A stretch of 41,974 nucleotides of DNA from Roseateles chitinivorans (GCF_002761755.1 NZ_PEOG01000051.1:1-41974), one strand, 5' to 3'. Positions 8,604-17,339 are shown, counted from the stretch's first letter. The notes: generated by a model from the letters alone, not told the origin. Numbers and translations: made by a program.

Positions 8604-8664
8604 TCGCCTCATGATACGCAGCGCCGGGGCCACCGGCAACCGGGTTGTCCTCGGGCCCCCGGGA

Positions 8665-8680
8665 CCATACGCAGGTATGG
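8665..8680. promoter_or_regulatory. CCATAC-N4-GTATGG palindrome upstream of hydrolase operon
   Basis: CCATACGCAGGTATGG has perfect 6-bp arms and lies 113 bases upstream of the first hydrolase start. Its core ATAC-N4-GTAT also occurs at 1020-1031. The form resembles NarL/LuxR-type response-regulator dyads, and such a regulator is encoded downstream at 11202-11843. The link is inference. Confidence 0.45.
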
Positions 8681-8792
8681 GCCGGCGCGCCCGCAGGTTC
8701 AATTTGCCGCGCGCGGCGGCGCTGCTCTGATGGCGGACAGCGGCGGGACAGGGGTTCCGCCGACATCCACCCCGATCCAGCAGAGGCCCGCC

Positions 8793-9623
8793 ATGTCTTC
8801 ACCTTCGCCCCGTTCCTTCCTCCCGGCCGCCCTGGGCGCCGTCGCCGCGCTCGGCGTCGCGGCCGTGCTGTCGGCCGCCGGCCCGGCGCTCGCCAAGGAT
8901 GCGCCCGTCGCCGCCGCCAAGCCCACCATCGTGCTGGTCCACGGCGCCTTCGCCGACGCCTCCAGCTGGAACGGCGTGGCCGGCGAGCTGCGTGGCAAGG
9001 GCTATCCCGTCGTCGCGGTCGCCAATCCGCTGCGCAGCGTCTCCGGCGACGCGCGCTACACCGCCAGCCTGCTCGACAAGATCGCCGGTCCGGTGGTGCT
9101 GGTCGGCCATTCGTACGGCGGCTCGGTGATCAGCAATGCCGCCACCGGCAATGCCCGCGTGAAGGCGCTGGTGTATGTCTCGGCCTTCGCGCCGGAGCAG
9201 GGCGAGTCGGTCGTCGAGCTGGCCGGCAAGTTCCCCGGCAGCACCCTGGGCGACGCGCTGGCCGCGCCGGTGCCGCTGCCCGAGGGCGGCGTGGACCTGT
9301 ACATCGACCAGGACAAGTTCCGCAACCAGTTCGCCGCCGACGTGAAGCCGGACGCCGCGCGCCTGATGGCCGTCGGCCAGCGTCCGGTGGCCGAGGCGGC
9401 GCTGAAGGAACCCAGCCAGGGCACCGCGTGGAAGGACCACCCGGTGTACTTCGTCTACGGCGCCGCGGACAAGAACATCCCGCCGGCCGCGATGGCCTGG
9501 ATGGCCGAGCGCGCGCATGCGCGCCGGACCGTCGTGATCCCCAATGCCTCGCACGTGCCGATGGTCAGCCACGCCCATGAGGTCGCCGCGCTGATCGAGA
9601 CCGCCGCGAAGTCCGCCGAGTGA
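8793..9623 (+). CDS. Exported alpha/beta hydrolase
   Basis: A 276-residue alpha/beta-fold hydrolase with an N-terminal signal sequence (hydrophobic stretch about residues 9-33, ending ALAKDA). The oxyanion strand reads IVLVHGAFADASSW, the nucleophile elbow is GHSYGG with the catalytic Ser, and a late His lies in NASHVPMVSH. It belongs to the EstC/pimeloyl-ester-carboxylesterase-like group and should cleave an ester or amide outside the cytoplasm. The ATG at 8793 is chosen because AGAGG precedes it and the signal sequence follows. The next gene starts 20 bases after its stop, and Ohr follows, giving a three-gene operon. The substrate cannot be told from sequence. Confidence 0.88.
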   Translation: MSSPSPRSFLPAALGAVAALGVAAVLSAAGPALAKDAPVAAAKPTIVLVHGAFADASSWNGVAGELRGKGYPVVAVANPLRSVSGDARYTASLLDKIAGPVVLVGHSYGGSVISNAATGNARVKALVYVSAFAPEQGESVVELAGKFPGSTLGDALAAPVPLPEGGVDLYIDQDKFRNQFAADVKPDAARLMAVGQRPVAEAALKEPSQGTAWKDHPVYFVYGAADKNIPPAAMAWMAERAHARRTVVIPNASHVPMVSHAHEVAALIETAAKSAE

Positions 9624-9643
9624 GTCGGCAACAGGAGACCGCC

Positions 9644-10669
9644 ATGACCGCAGACACCCACCGCCGCGACTTCCTGTCGCTCGCCGCCGCGACCGGCGCC
9701 GGCCTGGCCCTGAGCGGGCTGACCGGCCGGGCGACCGCCGCCACCTCCGCCCCGGCCGCCGTCGGCCGCGCCGCCTTCGGCCCGGTGCGGCAGATCGACG
9801 CCGGCCCGCTGAACGTCGGCTACATCGACATCGGTCCGCGCAACGGCACGCCGGTGATGCTGTTCCACGGCTGGCCCTACGACATCCATGGCTACGAGGA
9901 GGTCGCGCCGATGCTGGCGTCGCAGGGCTTCCGCGTGATCGTGCCGCACCTGCGCGGCTACGGCACGACGCGCTTCCTCTCGGACGCCACGATGCGGTCG
10001 GCGCAGCAGACCGCGCTGGCGGCCGACGGCATCGCGCTGATGGATGCGCTGGGCATCCGCAAGGCCATCTTCGGCGGCTGCGACTGGGGCGCGCGCAACG
10101 CCTGCGTCATGGCCGCGCTGTGGCCCGAGCGCTGCCAGGCGCTGGTGTCGGTGAGCGGTTTCCTGGTGCTGGATCGGACCACCGCGCTGACGCCCCTGTC
10201 TCCGGCCGACGAGTTCACGTGGTGGTACCAGTACTACTTCGCCACCGAGCGCGGCCGCATCGGCTACGAGAAGAACCTGAAGGCCTTCGCCCGCTTCATC
10301 TGGCACCAGGCCTCGCCGAAGTGGAACTTCGACGACGCGACCTTCGATCGCAGCGCCGCGAACCTGGTGAACCCGGACCACGTCGCGCTGGTGGTGCACA
10401 ACTACCGCTCGCGCATCGGCGCGGCCGAGACCGACCCGCAGTACGAGCCGCTCGAGACCCGGCTGGCGCAGGTGAAGACGGTGGCGATGCCCACGATCAC
10501 GCTCGAGGGCGACGCCAACGGCGCACCGCACCCACCGGCGGCCGCTTACCGCTCGCGCTTCACCGGCAAGTACGAGCACCGCGCGCTGACCGGCGGCATC
10601 GGCCACAACCTGCCGCAGGAAGCGCCGGCCGACTTCGCCAAGGCCGTCATCGACGTCGCGCAGTGGTGA
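9644..10669 (+). CDS. Tat-exported epoxide-hydrolase-like alpha/beta hydrolase
   Basis: A 341-residue protein starting at the ATG preceded by AGGAG (9633-9637). The N-terminus carries a twin-arginine motif (HRRDFLSL, residues 6-13) and an Ala/Gly-rich hydrophobic stretch, so it is probably exported folded. The hydrolase domain has the HGWP oxyanion motif (residues 75-78) and the nucleophile elbow GCDWGA, with Asp147 where epoxide hydrolases and haloalkane dehalogenases have their nucleophilic Asp. A His near the C-terminus (GGIGHNLPQE) fits the catalytic base. The family therefore suggests an epoxide or halide substrate rather than an ester. It lies between another exported hydrolase and Ohr; a shared role in handling oxidised or xenobiotic compounds is inference. 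Confidence 0.88.
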   Translation: MTADTHRRDFLSLAAATGAGLALSGLTGRATAATSAPAAVGRAAFGPVRQIDAGPLNVGYIDIGPRNGTPVMLFHGWPYDIHGYEEVAPMLASQGFRVIVPHLRGYGTTRFLSDATMRSAQQTALAADGIALMDALGIRKAIFGGCDWGARNACVMAALWPERCQALVSVSGFLVLDRTTALTPLSPADEFTWWYQYYFATERGRIGYEKNLKAFARFIWHQASPKWNFDDATFDRSAANLVNPDHVALVVHNYRSRIGAAETDPQYEPLETRLAQVKTVAMPTITLEGDANGAPHPPAAAYRSRFTGKYEHRALTGGIGHNLPQEAPADFAKAVIDVAQW

Positions 10670-10735
10670 GCCTGGCGTCCGCCGCTTGCGCCTCCCCGCT
10701 TCCCGTTCCACTTTCCGACTTCGAGGGATTTCTCC

Positions 10736-11158
10736 ATGACCCGCACGATCGACAAGGTTCTCTATACCGGTTCCACGCTGACCACCGGCGGCCGCGACGG
10801 CACCGGCAAGTCCAGCGATGGCGCGCTCGACGTCCGGCTGAGCCTGCCGGGCTCCGGCGGGCCGGGCACCAACCCCGAGCAGCTGCTGGCGGTCGGCTGG
10901 TCGGCCTGCTTCATGGGCGCGATGCGCCGCGTGAAGACCGCCGAGCCGATCCGCGTGCCCGACGACGCGTCCATCCAGGCCGACATCTCGCTCGGCACGA
11001 CCACCGACGGCGGCTTCGCGCTGGCGGCGAAGCTGCACGTGGTGCTGCCCGGCCTGACCGAGGCGCAGAAGTGGGCGCTGGTGGACGGCGCGCACCAGAT
11101 CTGCCCGTACTCGCTGGCGACGCGCGGGAACATTGAAGTGAGCTTCACCGTCGGCTGA
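10736..11158 (+). CDS. ohr: Organic hydroperoxide resistance protein (Ohr/OsmC family)
   Basis: A 140-residue thiol peroxidase of the Ohr group. It detoxifies organic hydroperoxides using two reactive cysteines: Cys58 in WSACFMGAM and Cys123 in QICPYS, both at the expected spacing. The N-terminus (KVLYTGSTLTTGGRDG) is typical of Ohr rather than OsmC. It is the last gene of the operon with the two exported hydrolases. No OhrR-type MarR repressor is nearby, which is unusual because ohr is often paired with ohrR; control may come from the adjacent TetR or two-component system. It is convergent with the NarL-type regulator gene, 43 bases away. Confidence 0.92.
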   Translation: MTRTIDKVLYTGSTLTTGGRDGTGKSSDGALDVRLSLPGSGGPGTNPEQLLAVGWSACFMGAMRRVKTAEPIRVPDDASIQADISLGTTTDGGFALAAKLHVVLPGLTEAQKWALVDGAHQICPYSLATRGNIEVSFTVG

Positions 11159-11201
11159 GCGTTCCGGCCCCGCCACGACGGTCACGTCGAGCGGCCGAGG
11201 C

Positions 11202-11843
11202 TCAGAGCTCGATGATCCCGCGCTTGAGCGCGATCGTGACCGCGTGGGTGCGGTCCTTGGCGGAGAGCTTGCCGAGGATGGTCCGCATGTGGACCTTCAC
11301 CGTCTCTTCGGTCAGCGACAGGCTTTCCGCCACTTCCTTGTTGGCGTGGCCCAGCGCCACCAGGCGCAGCACCTGTGTCTCGCGCAGCGAGAGCGTGCGG
11401 CTGCCGGCGTGCTCGGCGATGGCCGCCTCGATTACCGCCGGCACCATCAGCTGTCCGGCATGCACGCCGCGGATCGTCTCGATCAGCTCGGTGCGCATCA
11501 GGCCCTTGAGCAGGTAGCCGCAGGCGCCGGCCTTCATCGCGCGCACCGCCTGGAAGTCGCCCGGGAAGGTGGTCAGGATCACGATCCGCGCCTGCGGGAA
11601 CTCGCGGCGGATCGCGGTCATCGCCTCGATGCCGTCCATGTCCCGCATGCGCAGGTCCATCAGCGTGACATCCGGCTGGTGCTGCCGGAAGCGCGCCACC
11701 GCCTCGAGCCCGGTCGAGGCCTCGGCGACGAGGCGCATGTCGGGCTCGGCATCGATGACGGACGCGATGCCGCTGCGCATCAGCGCATGGTCATCGACGG
11801 CCATCACGGTGATGGGCGGAGAGGTCGGGGCGGGATCGATCAC
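11202..11843 (-). CDS. NarL-type response regulator (REC + LuxR HTH)
   Basis: A 213-residue response regulator: receiver domain with AVDDHALMR, phospho-acceptor Asp in LMDLRM, Thr in ILTTFPG and Lys in LLKGLM, then a LuxR-type helix-turn-helix from LSLRETQVLRL to VHMRTILGKL. The start is taken as GTG at 11843; an internal ATG at 11804 (MAVDDH) is a possible shorter start. The longer upstream reading is low-complexity and overlaps the divergent kinase gene. The 187-bp divergent gap to the sensor kinase shows that they are a two-component pair, matching the HisKA_3 class of the kinase. Targets may include the hydrolase/Ohr operon through the palindrome at 8665-8680. Confidence 0.9.
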   Translation of the reverse strand: MIDPAPTSPPITVMAVDDHALMRSGIASVIDAEPDMRLVAEASTGLEAVARFRQHQPDVTLMDLRMRDMDGIEAMTAIRREFPQARIVILTTFPGDFQAVRAMKAGACGYLLKGLMRTELIETIRGVHAGQLMVPAVIEAAIAEHAGSRTLSLRETQVLRLVALGHANKEVAESLSLTEETVKVHMRTILGKLSAKDRTHAVTIALKRGIIEL

Positions 11844-12030
11844 GCGGACTCGGGTCGGAAGCGACAGGGCCGAAGCGTAGCCGCACCGGCCCGCGTCGGG
11901 CCTCCGCAAGTCCCCGCAGCCTCCCTCGAAAGAGTTAGCGCCGGCGGTCGGTCCGTCGGCGCGCGCGCTGATCGCCCGGCCGGCCGCGAGCGGGTGCTTC
12001 GTCGCCAAGTTCTGATAGCGTTCCGGCCCG

Positions 12031-15000
12031 ATGACGCTTCCCCGCCCGATGCCCGTTCCGACCCGCCGTGCCGTGCGTCCGGCGCGCGCCGTGCCGGCAT
12101 CGATCGCCTGGCTGCTGTCGGCGCTGCTGGCGGCGTGGTTGCTGGCCGGTGTGCGGCCGGCCTGGGCGCTGGATCGCACCCTGCACCTGCAGCAGTTCCA
12201 TCACCATGCCTGGACTGCTGCCGACGGCGTGCCGATGGAGACCTGGGCGATGGCCCAGACCGCGGACGGCCTGCTCTGGATGGGCGGTCCGAACGGGCTG
12301 ACCGCCTTCGATGGCGTGCGCTTCGAGCGCTTCCGGCCGAACCCGCCCGAGCTGTTCCCGTCCGCGGCGGTGGGTCGGCTGGTGGCGATGTCCAACGGCG
12401 ACCTCTGGGCCGCGTTCTTCCCGCGCGGCCTGGTGCGGATCCGCGGCGGTCAGGTGTGGCGCGTCCCGGAGCAGGAAGCCGTCGCCGGAGCGCGCATCCG
12501 TTTCATCGCGGAAGGCGCGGACGGCACGGTCTGGGCGGGCAGTCCGACCGGGCTGTTCCGTTTCGACGGAACGACATGGACGCACATCGGCCCCGAGCAC
12601 GGCGTGCCGACGCGCGCGATCGATGGCGTGGTGGCCGATGGCCGCGGCACGGTCTGGGTGTGCGACGACGAGCGGCTGCTGGCCCTGCCGCAGGGCGAGG
12701 CGCGCTTCCGCCCGGTCGGCGATTGCACCGGCGCACTCAGCATTCAGGTGATCCGCGGCGAGGCGTGGTTCGTCCATCCGAAGGAGATGCGCAAGGCCCC
12801 CGCCGTGTCGCAGGCGCCGCTCGCTCGCGATCCTTTGCTCGCGACGCGCCGCGGGTCGTCGACGGTGGCCGATCGGGAAGGCAACCTATGGACCGTGTAC
12901 TGCCCGGCCGGGTTGTGCCGCCGTCGTCTGCCGTGGCCGCTGGAGGGGGACCGTGTGCCGCTGAGCGGCGAGCCCGAGCGCATGGCCGCGCCGCAGGGGC
13001 TGTCGGGCGACTTCGGGATGATGATCCTGGAGGATGCCGAGGGCAGTCTCTGGGTGGCGACCAAGAGCGGCCTCGACCGCTTCCGCCGATCGCCGCTGGT
13101 GCCTGCGCCGATGCCGCGCGCGACGAGCAACTACGCCTTGTCGGCCGAGGCGGACGGCGCGGTGATGGTGTCGGCGTACTCGCCGGTGGCGTCGTCGCTG
13201 TGGCGGATGTCCGGCCCGGCTGGCGACGGCCGGCGGCAGGCCGGACCGGACGGGCAGATCACCGCGATGGGACGCGACGGCGCCGGACGGCTCTGGATGG
13301 GCGGGCCAGGAGGGCTGTGGCGCCGCGAGGGCGAGCGCTGGACGGAGGTGCCGCGGCCGCCAGCGCTCGGCGAGCGCTGGATCAACGGCATCGTGCCGAA
13401 CGGGGACGGCGTGCTGGTGGCCTTCCAGCGGGCGGGCGTGCAGCGCTGGCAGGGCGGCCGGTGGACGCCGCTGACGCTGCCGGGCGTGAGCGGGCCCCTC
13501 GAGGCCGCCGTCGCCGCATCGGCCGACGGGACGCTCTGGCTGGGTCTGCAGGACAACCAGGTGTGGCGCTGGCGCGAGGGCGAGGCCAGGCGCTTCGGTC
13601 CGCACGAGGGCGTCGACGTCGGGGATGTGCGGCACGTCTACGCGGGGCGCACGCGGCTGCTGATTGCCGGCGACCTCGGCGTGAGCCTGCTGCGCGGTGA
13701 TCGTTTCGTGCCGCTGATCGCCGAGGGCCAGGAGACCCTGGCCGGGGTGTCGGGCATCGTCGAGACCGGGAACGGCGACCTGTGGTTCAACGCGCGCAAG
13801 GGCGCGGTGCATGTGCGCCGCGAGGCGCTGGAGCGCTTCCTCGCGGATCCGCGTCAGCCAGTGCAACTGGAGGTGCTGGACGCGCTGGACGGCTATCCCG
13901 GCAGCGCGACCTCGTTCTGGCCTCAGCCGAGCGTGGTCGAGGCCAAGGACGGCCGGTTGTGGTTCGCGGGGACGACAGGCGTCGCCTGGCTGGACCCGCT
14001 GCAGCCGCGGCGCAACACGGTGGCGCCGGTGGTGCGGATCACCGGACTGCGCGCGGGCGGCGCGGAGGTGCCGGTGGGCGCGCCGATCGTGCTGCCGCGC
14101 CGCACCGACATGATGGAGCTGCGCTTCTCGGCGGCGAGCCTGGCGGTGCCGGAGCGGGTGCGCTTCCGCTACCGGCTCGAGGGCGTGGACGCGCACTGGC
14201 GGGAATCGGGTGGGCGTCGCGAGACGGTCTACACCAGCCTGAGCCCGGGGCGTTACCGGTTCCGCGTGCTGGCGATCAACAACGACGGCCTGGCCGCTCG
14301 CGAGGAGGCGGTGCAGGAGATCGAGATCCCGGCCGCCTTCCATCAGACCCTGTGGTTCCGCGCACTCTGCGTGGCGGCCGTGGCCGCGCTCGCCTGGGCG
14401 CTGCACCGGCTGCGGCTGCGGCAGGCCGCGCGGCGCGCCCGCGAGCAGATGCGCACCCGCATGGCCGAGCGCGAGCGCATCGCCCGCGAGCTGCACGACA
14501 CGCTGCTGCAAGGCGTGCAAGGGCTGATCCTGCGCGTCGAGGCCCACTCGGCGCAACTGCCCACGGCCCATCCGGTGAGAGCGGCCATCGATGCGGACCT
14601 GGTGATGGCCGACGAGGTGCTCGACGAGAGCCGTCGCCGCGTGATGGCGCTGCGCGGTGCCGGTGCGGCCGGAGGCAGCCTGACGCGTGAGCTGGAGGAC
14701 ATCGCCGCGCAGCTGGCGCGGGACTACGACGGCGAGTTCCATCTGGTGACGACGGGTCGGGAACGACCGCTGCGACCGGAGGTGCGGGACGAGCTGCGGC
14801 TGATCCTCGGCGAGGCGCTGCTGAACGCGTTCCGGCATGCCCATGCGGACCGGATCACGATGAGCTGGCGCTTCGGCGGATGGTGGCTGCGGGTGACGCT
14901 GCGCGACGACGGCGCAGGCATGCCGCCGGCACTGGCGGCGCAAGGGCGGCCGGGACACCTGGGACTGGCTTCGATGCGGGAGCGGGCGAAGGGCCTGGGC

Positions 15001-15153
15001 GCGCGGCTGCGGATCACGAGCGCGCCCGGCCGCGGCACGGTGGTCGCGCTGGCGCTGCGGGCGTCGAAGGCCTACGCGATCGAGGCGATGCCGATGCCGA
15101 TGCCGGCGTCACCGGCCGACGAGGCCGAACAGGCGGGCTCCGGTCCAGGTTGA
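12031..15153 (+). CDS. Sensor histidine kinase with periplasmic beta-propeller (Reg_prop/Y_Y_Y)
   Basis: A 1040-residue membrane sensor. A signal/anchor segment (about residues 22-47) precedes a large periplasmic region with repeated propeller blades such as LLWMGGPNGLTAFDG, TVWAGSPTGLFRFDG and LWVATKSGLDRF. A Y_Y_Y-type Ig-like domain follows at about 665-765, then one membrane helix (about 770-790). The cytoplasmic part has a HisKA_3 domain with the phospho-acceptor His822 in ARELHDTLLQ and an HATPase with N-box-like LGEALLNAFRHA and DDGAGMP. This layout resembles the half-kinase of hybrid systems that sense oligosaccharides in Bacteroidetes, here without fused receiver or AraC parts. The partner regulator is divergent at 11202-11843. 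The ligand is unknown. The C-terminal tail holds a short GATGCC repeat (AMPMPMPAS). Confidence 0.92.
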   Translation: MTLPRPMPVPTRRAVRPARAVPASIAWLLSALLAAWLLAGVRPAWALDRTLHLQQFHHHAWTAADGVPMETWAMAQTADGLLWMGGPNGLTAFDGVRFERFRPNPPELFPSAAVGRLVAMSNGDLWAAFFPRGLVRIRGGQVWRVPEQEAVAGARIRFIAEGADGTVWAGSPTGLFRFDGTTWTHIGPEHGVPTRAIDGVVADGRGTVWVCDDERLLALPQGEARFRPVGDCTGALSIQVIRGEAWFVHPKEMRKAPAVSQAPLARDPLLATRRGSSTVADREGNLWTVYCPAGLCRRRLPWPLEGDRVPLSGEPERMAAPQGLSGDFGMMILEDAEGSLWVATKSGLDRFRRSPLVPAPMPRATSNYALSAEADGAVMVSAYSPVASSLWRMSGPAGDGRRQAGPDGQITAMGRDGAGRLWMGGPGGLWRREGERWTEVPRPPALGERWINGIVPNGDGVLVAFQRAGVQRWQGGRWTPLTLPGVSGPLEAAVAASADGTLWLGLQDNQVWRWREGEARRFGPHEGVDVGDVRHVYAGRTRLLIAGDLGVSLLRGDRFVPLIAEGQETLAGVSGIVETGNGDLWFNARKGAVHVRREALERFLADPRQPVQLEVLDALDGYPGSATSFWPQPSVVEAKDGRLWFAGTTGVAWLDPLQPRRNTVAPVVRITGLRAGGAEVPVGAPIVLPRRTDMMELRFSAASLAVPERVRFRYRLEGVDAHWRESGGRRETVYTSLSPGRYRFRVLAINNDGLAAREEAVQEIEIPAAFHQTLWFRALCVAAVAALAWALHRLRLRQAARRAREQMRTRMAERERIARELHDTLLQGVQGLILRVEAHSAQLPTAHPVRAAIDADLVMADEVLDESRRRVMALRGAGAAGGSLTRELEDIAAQLARDYDGEFHLVTTGRERPLRPEVRDELRLILGEALLNAFRHAHADRITMSWRFGGWWLRVTLRDDGAGMPPALAAQGRPGHLGLASMRERAKGLGARLRITSAPGRGTVVALALRASKAYAIEAMPMPMPASPADEAEQAGSGPG

Positions 15154-15218
15154 GGAGCGCGCTCGCCATTCGCCCGGCCCAAGCGGCTGGGCGGCGGCGC
15201 TCGGCGCTCGCCCGGCCC

Positions 15219-16415
15219 TTACCCGTGCTGCCGGCACCTCAGCGTGCCGATCAGGAAGCTCTCCTGGCTGTCGTCGACCAGGATCGTCTTCTTCGTGGTC
15301 GCAATGAAGGTGGCGCCGCGCGAGGGCGTGATGACTTCCTCGTTGGTGCTTTCCTCGCGCGAGCGGAGCACCACGTCGTCCTGCTGCCAGAAGACGTCGG
15401 CCTGCCCCGCGGGGAAGAAGTCGTAGTCGGACTTGCCCAGGAGGTCTTCGCGTGCATGACCGATGAAGCGGCAGAACGCCCGGTTGAGGAACACCCACCG
15501 GTGCGCTTGATCCTTGATGAAGATCGGATCGGGCGATTGATCGAGGGCGTGGTACAGGAAATGGCGGTCGTTGCGCGCCTCCCAGGGCGGTGCCTCGGCG
15601 GCCGTCAGTCGCATCACCTCGTTGAGATGCAGCTTGGCCAGGCATGCGGCGCCCTGACGCGCATGAAGGCGAGCCAGCACGCGATGCGCCGCGGCTTCCA
15701 TCGGCACGAGCCCCGCTGCATGGGCCTGTTCCAGCAGCCGGGTGGCGAGCGTCAGTGCAGCGGCGTCGTCGGAGCGGGCCAGGGACTCCAGCCATCCCAT
15801 GAGCGACCTGTCGACGGGTGGTGCGGCCTGCAAAGGCCGATTGGCGAGAAGCAGCGGGGTCGACCGGTCCGAGGTGGCGCCCGGGTCGGCGCTTTCCCGG
15901 ACCTGATGCTCGTCCGGCTCGCCGATGAAGCGATAGCCTCTCCGCGGCACGGTGGCGAGCAGCCTCGGTGGTCTGCCGCTGTCGCCGATCGCGAGCCGCG
16001 CCTTCTGGATCGCCACCGAGATCACAGCCTCGCCGAGGTGCCGGTTGCGCCACACGTCGTCGAGCAGACGGGCCTTCGTGACGACCTGATGGCGATGGCG
16101 AATCAGGTAGACCAGCAGGTCGAATGGCAAGGGTTCGAGGGGCTGGAGACGGCCCTCGAGCAGGACTTGCCGCTGCGCGACGCGCACCTCGCAGCGTCCG
16201 AAGACGAAGATCTCACCGCTCACGGACGTGGCCGGATGTTGGGATGCGCGATTGTCGAACGGATCTTGTCGCGGCCCGCATGTTCTCGCCGCAGTGGACG
16301 GCCTCGTCATGAAGCGGTGAGGAATGGGTTGGGCGCCGGTGATGACGCGGTGGTCCAAGCTTTGGAGTTCCTTTCGAACACGCTGGCGGCGCTTGCGCAA
16401 ACTGGGCGATGTCAT
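15219..16415 (-). CDS. Winged-helix (OmpR/CadC type) regulator with C-terminal PAS domain
   Basis: A 398-residue soluble protein. After a ~65-residue basic, disordered N-terminus comes a Trans_reg_C winged helix (about residues 67-165: FVFGRCEVRVAQRQVLLEG to TVPRRGYRFIG). A helical linker of about 90 residues follows (LARSDDAAALTLATRLLEQ and on), then a PAS domain from ALDQSPDPIFIKD to the end, with FLNRAFCRFIGHAREDLLGK. No receiver domain or membrane helix is present, so it is a one-component sensor that probably binds a small molecule or redox cofactor in the PAS pocket. The ATG at 16415 is chosen because GAGGAA lies 7 bases upstream; earlier in-frame ATGs overlap the divergent lipoprotein gene. 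It probably controls that gene or itself through the 65-bp shared gap. Confidence 0.8.
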   Translation of the reverse strand: MTSPSLRKRRQRVRKELQSLDHRVITGAQPIPHRFMTRPSTAARTCGPRQDPFDNRASQHPATSVSGEIFVFGRCEVRVAQRQVLLEGRLQPLEPLPFDLLVYLIRHRHQVVTKARLLDDVWRNRHLGEAVISVAIQKARLAIGDSGRPPRLLATVPRRGYRFIGEPDEHQVRESADPGATSDRSTPLLLANRPLQAAPPVDRSLMGWLESLARSDDAAALTLATRLLEQAHAAGLVPMEAAAHRVLARLHARQGAACLAKLHLNEVMRLTAAEAPPWEARNDRHFLYHALDQSPDPIFIKDQAHRWVFLNRAFCRFIGHAREDLLGKSDYDFFPAGQADVFWQQDDVVLRSREESTNEEVITPSRGATFIATTKKTILVDDSQESFLIGTLRCRQHG

Positions 16416-16480
16416 CAGACATTCCTCGGTGCGGTCCATCAGAAGCCGTACCCGCGCACGTTCAACGAAACACGCCCGCC

Positions 16481-17230
16481 ATGCACCTTGCTCGCCCCCA
16501 CGCCCCGACAACCAAGCACCTTTTCCTCACGACCGTCCTTTGCGCCATCCTGGCCGCCTGCGGTGGCGGTGGCGGTGACGACGACGGCACGCCGGCAACG
16601 CCGCCTGTGCCGGCCGCGCCGGCCGGACCCACCTTGGCGGCGTGCTTCAACCTGACGCCTGGCACGGCGTACACCATGACGGACCCCGATGGGGGCAGCA
16701 CGTCGGGCAAGGTCCTCGTCGTGAATGAAAGCTTCGACGGCGCCGCCCGCAACGGGAGCGTGGAATTCGCCGGAGCCACGGACATCCGGAGTGCCGCGAC
16801 CTACTGGTCACCGGAGTCGGCCGGCATCCGCTTCTGGGGATTCGTCGAGTACGACGCCGCTGGCACGGCGCAGTCGAAGACTGTCCATTCCGCAGCCTTC
16901 CTGCTGCCGCTGACCCTTCAGGCCGGGCAGTCGACGGTCTTGAAGTACACCGACACCATCCAGCAGCTGACCGGTGCCCAGGCCGGGCAGACCGACACCG
17001 AAGCGATGGAGGAAACCTGGACCTTCGAGGGCTTCGAAACCCTGACGCTGGGCGGCAAGACCTTCACCGACACCTGCCGGATCAAGACCCTGCCCGCCGC
17101 GGCGGGCCAAGACGGTCCTTCGACCTTGTGGTTCGCGAAGGGCTTCGGCGTGATCCGGGTTCGGCACACCAACAGCGCCGGCCAGGTCGTCGAGGAATCG
17201 TCGCTGAACGCGGTCACCGCTCAGCCCTGA
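16481..17230 (+). CDS. Putative lipoprotein of unknown function
   Basis: A 249-residue protein with a lipobox LAAC (Cys27) after a hydrophobic signal (FLTTVLCAILAA), followed by a Gly run and a flexible Asp/Pro/Ala linker: a clear outer-membrane lipoprotein signature. The mature part is beta-rich and has CFNLTPGTAYTM near its start and a second cysteine in TDTCRIKTL, perhaps a disulfide partner. The repeated pattern of Thr-rich strands and WFAKGFGVIRVRHT near the end suggests a compact beta fold. I do not recognise a family with an assigned function. It is divergent from the winged-helix/PAS regulator with only 65 bp between them, so that regulator is its likely controller. Confidence 0.75.
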   Translation: MHLARPHAPTTKHLFLTTVLCAILAACGGGGGDDDGTPATPPVPAAPAGPTLAACFNLTPGTAYTMTDPDGGSTSGKVLVVNESFDGAARNGSVEFAGATDIRSAATYWSPESAGIRFWGFVEYDAAGTAQSKTVHSAAFLLPLTLQAGQSTVLKYTDTIQQLTGAQAGQTDTEAMEETWTFEGFETLTLGGKTFTDTCRIKTLPAAAGQDGPSTLWFAKGFGVIRVRHTNSAGQVVEESSLNAVTAQP

Positions 17231-17326
17231 TCTCGTCACCGGGGTGGCACGCGGCCCGGGAGGCTTCGACGAGCGCCGCCCGGGCGCTGCTCCGCAGTCC
17301 CGCCGGGCAGTGGCTGCAGTGTCGGT

Positions 17327-17339
17327 TTGGTCTGACCAA
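17327..17339. promoter_or_regulatory. GntR (FadR-subfamily) type operator, site 1
   Basis: TTGGTCTGACCAA is a perfect 13-bp dyad. It matches the TGGTC-N-GACCA form bound by FadR-subfamily GntR repressors such as PdhR/LldR/UxuR types. It lies 193 bases upstream of the esterase start, with its centre 74 bp from that of site 2. No FadR-type regulator is encoded in the window. Confidence 0.6.

Noticed and set aside
9455..11185. A 576-codon minus-strand frame across the hydrolase/ohr operon
   Set aside because: Low-complexity shadow; three well-supported plus-strand genes occupy the same DNA.
12886..14958. A 690-codon open frame antisense to the sensor kinase gene
   Set aside because: His/Arg/Gln-rich shadow without domain structure; the kinase on the plus strand is complete.
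15177..15192. GCCCA-N6-TGGGC hairpin between the kinase and the winged-helix/PAS gene
   Set aside because: The 5-bp arms in very GC-rich DNA with no T run are too weak to call a terminator.
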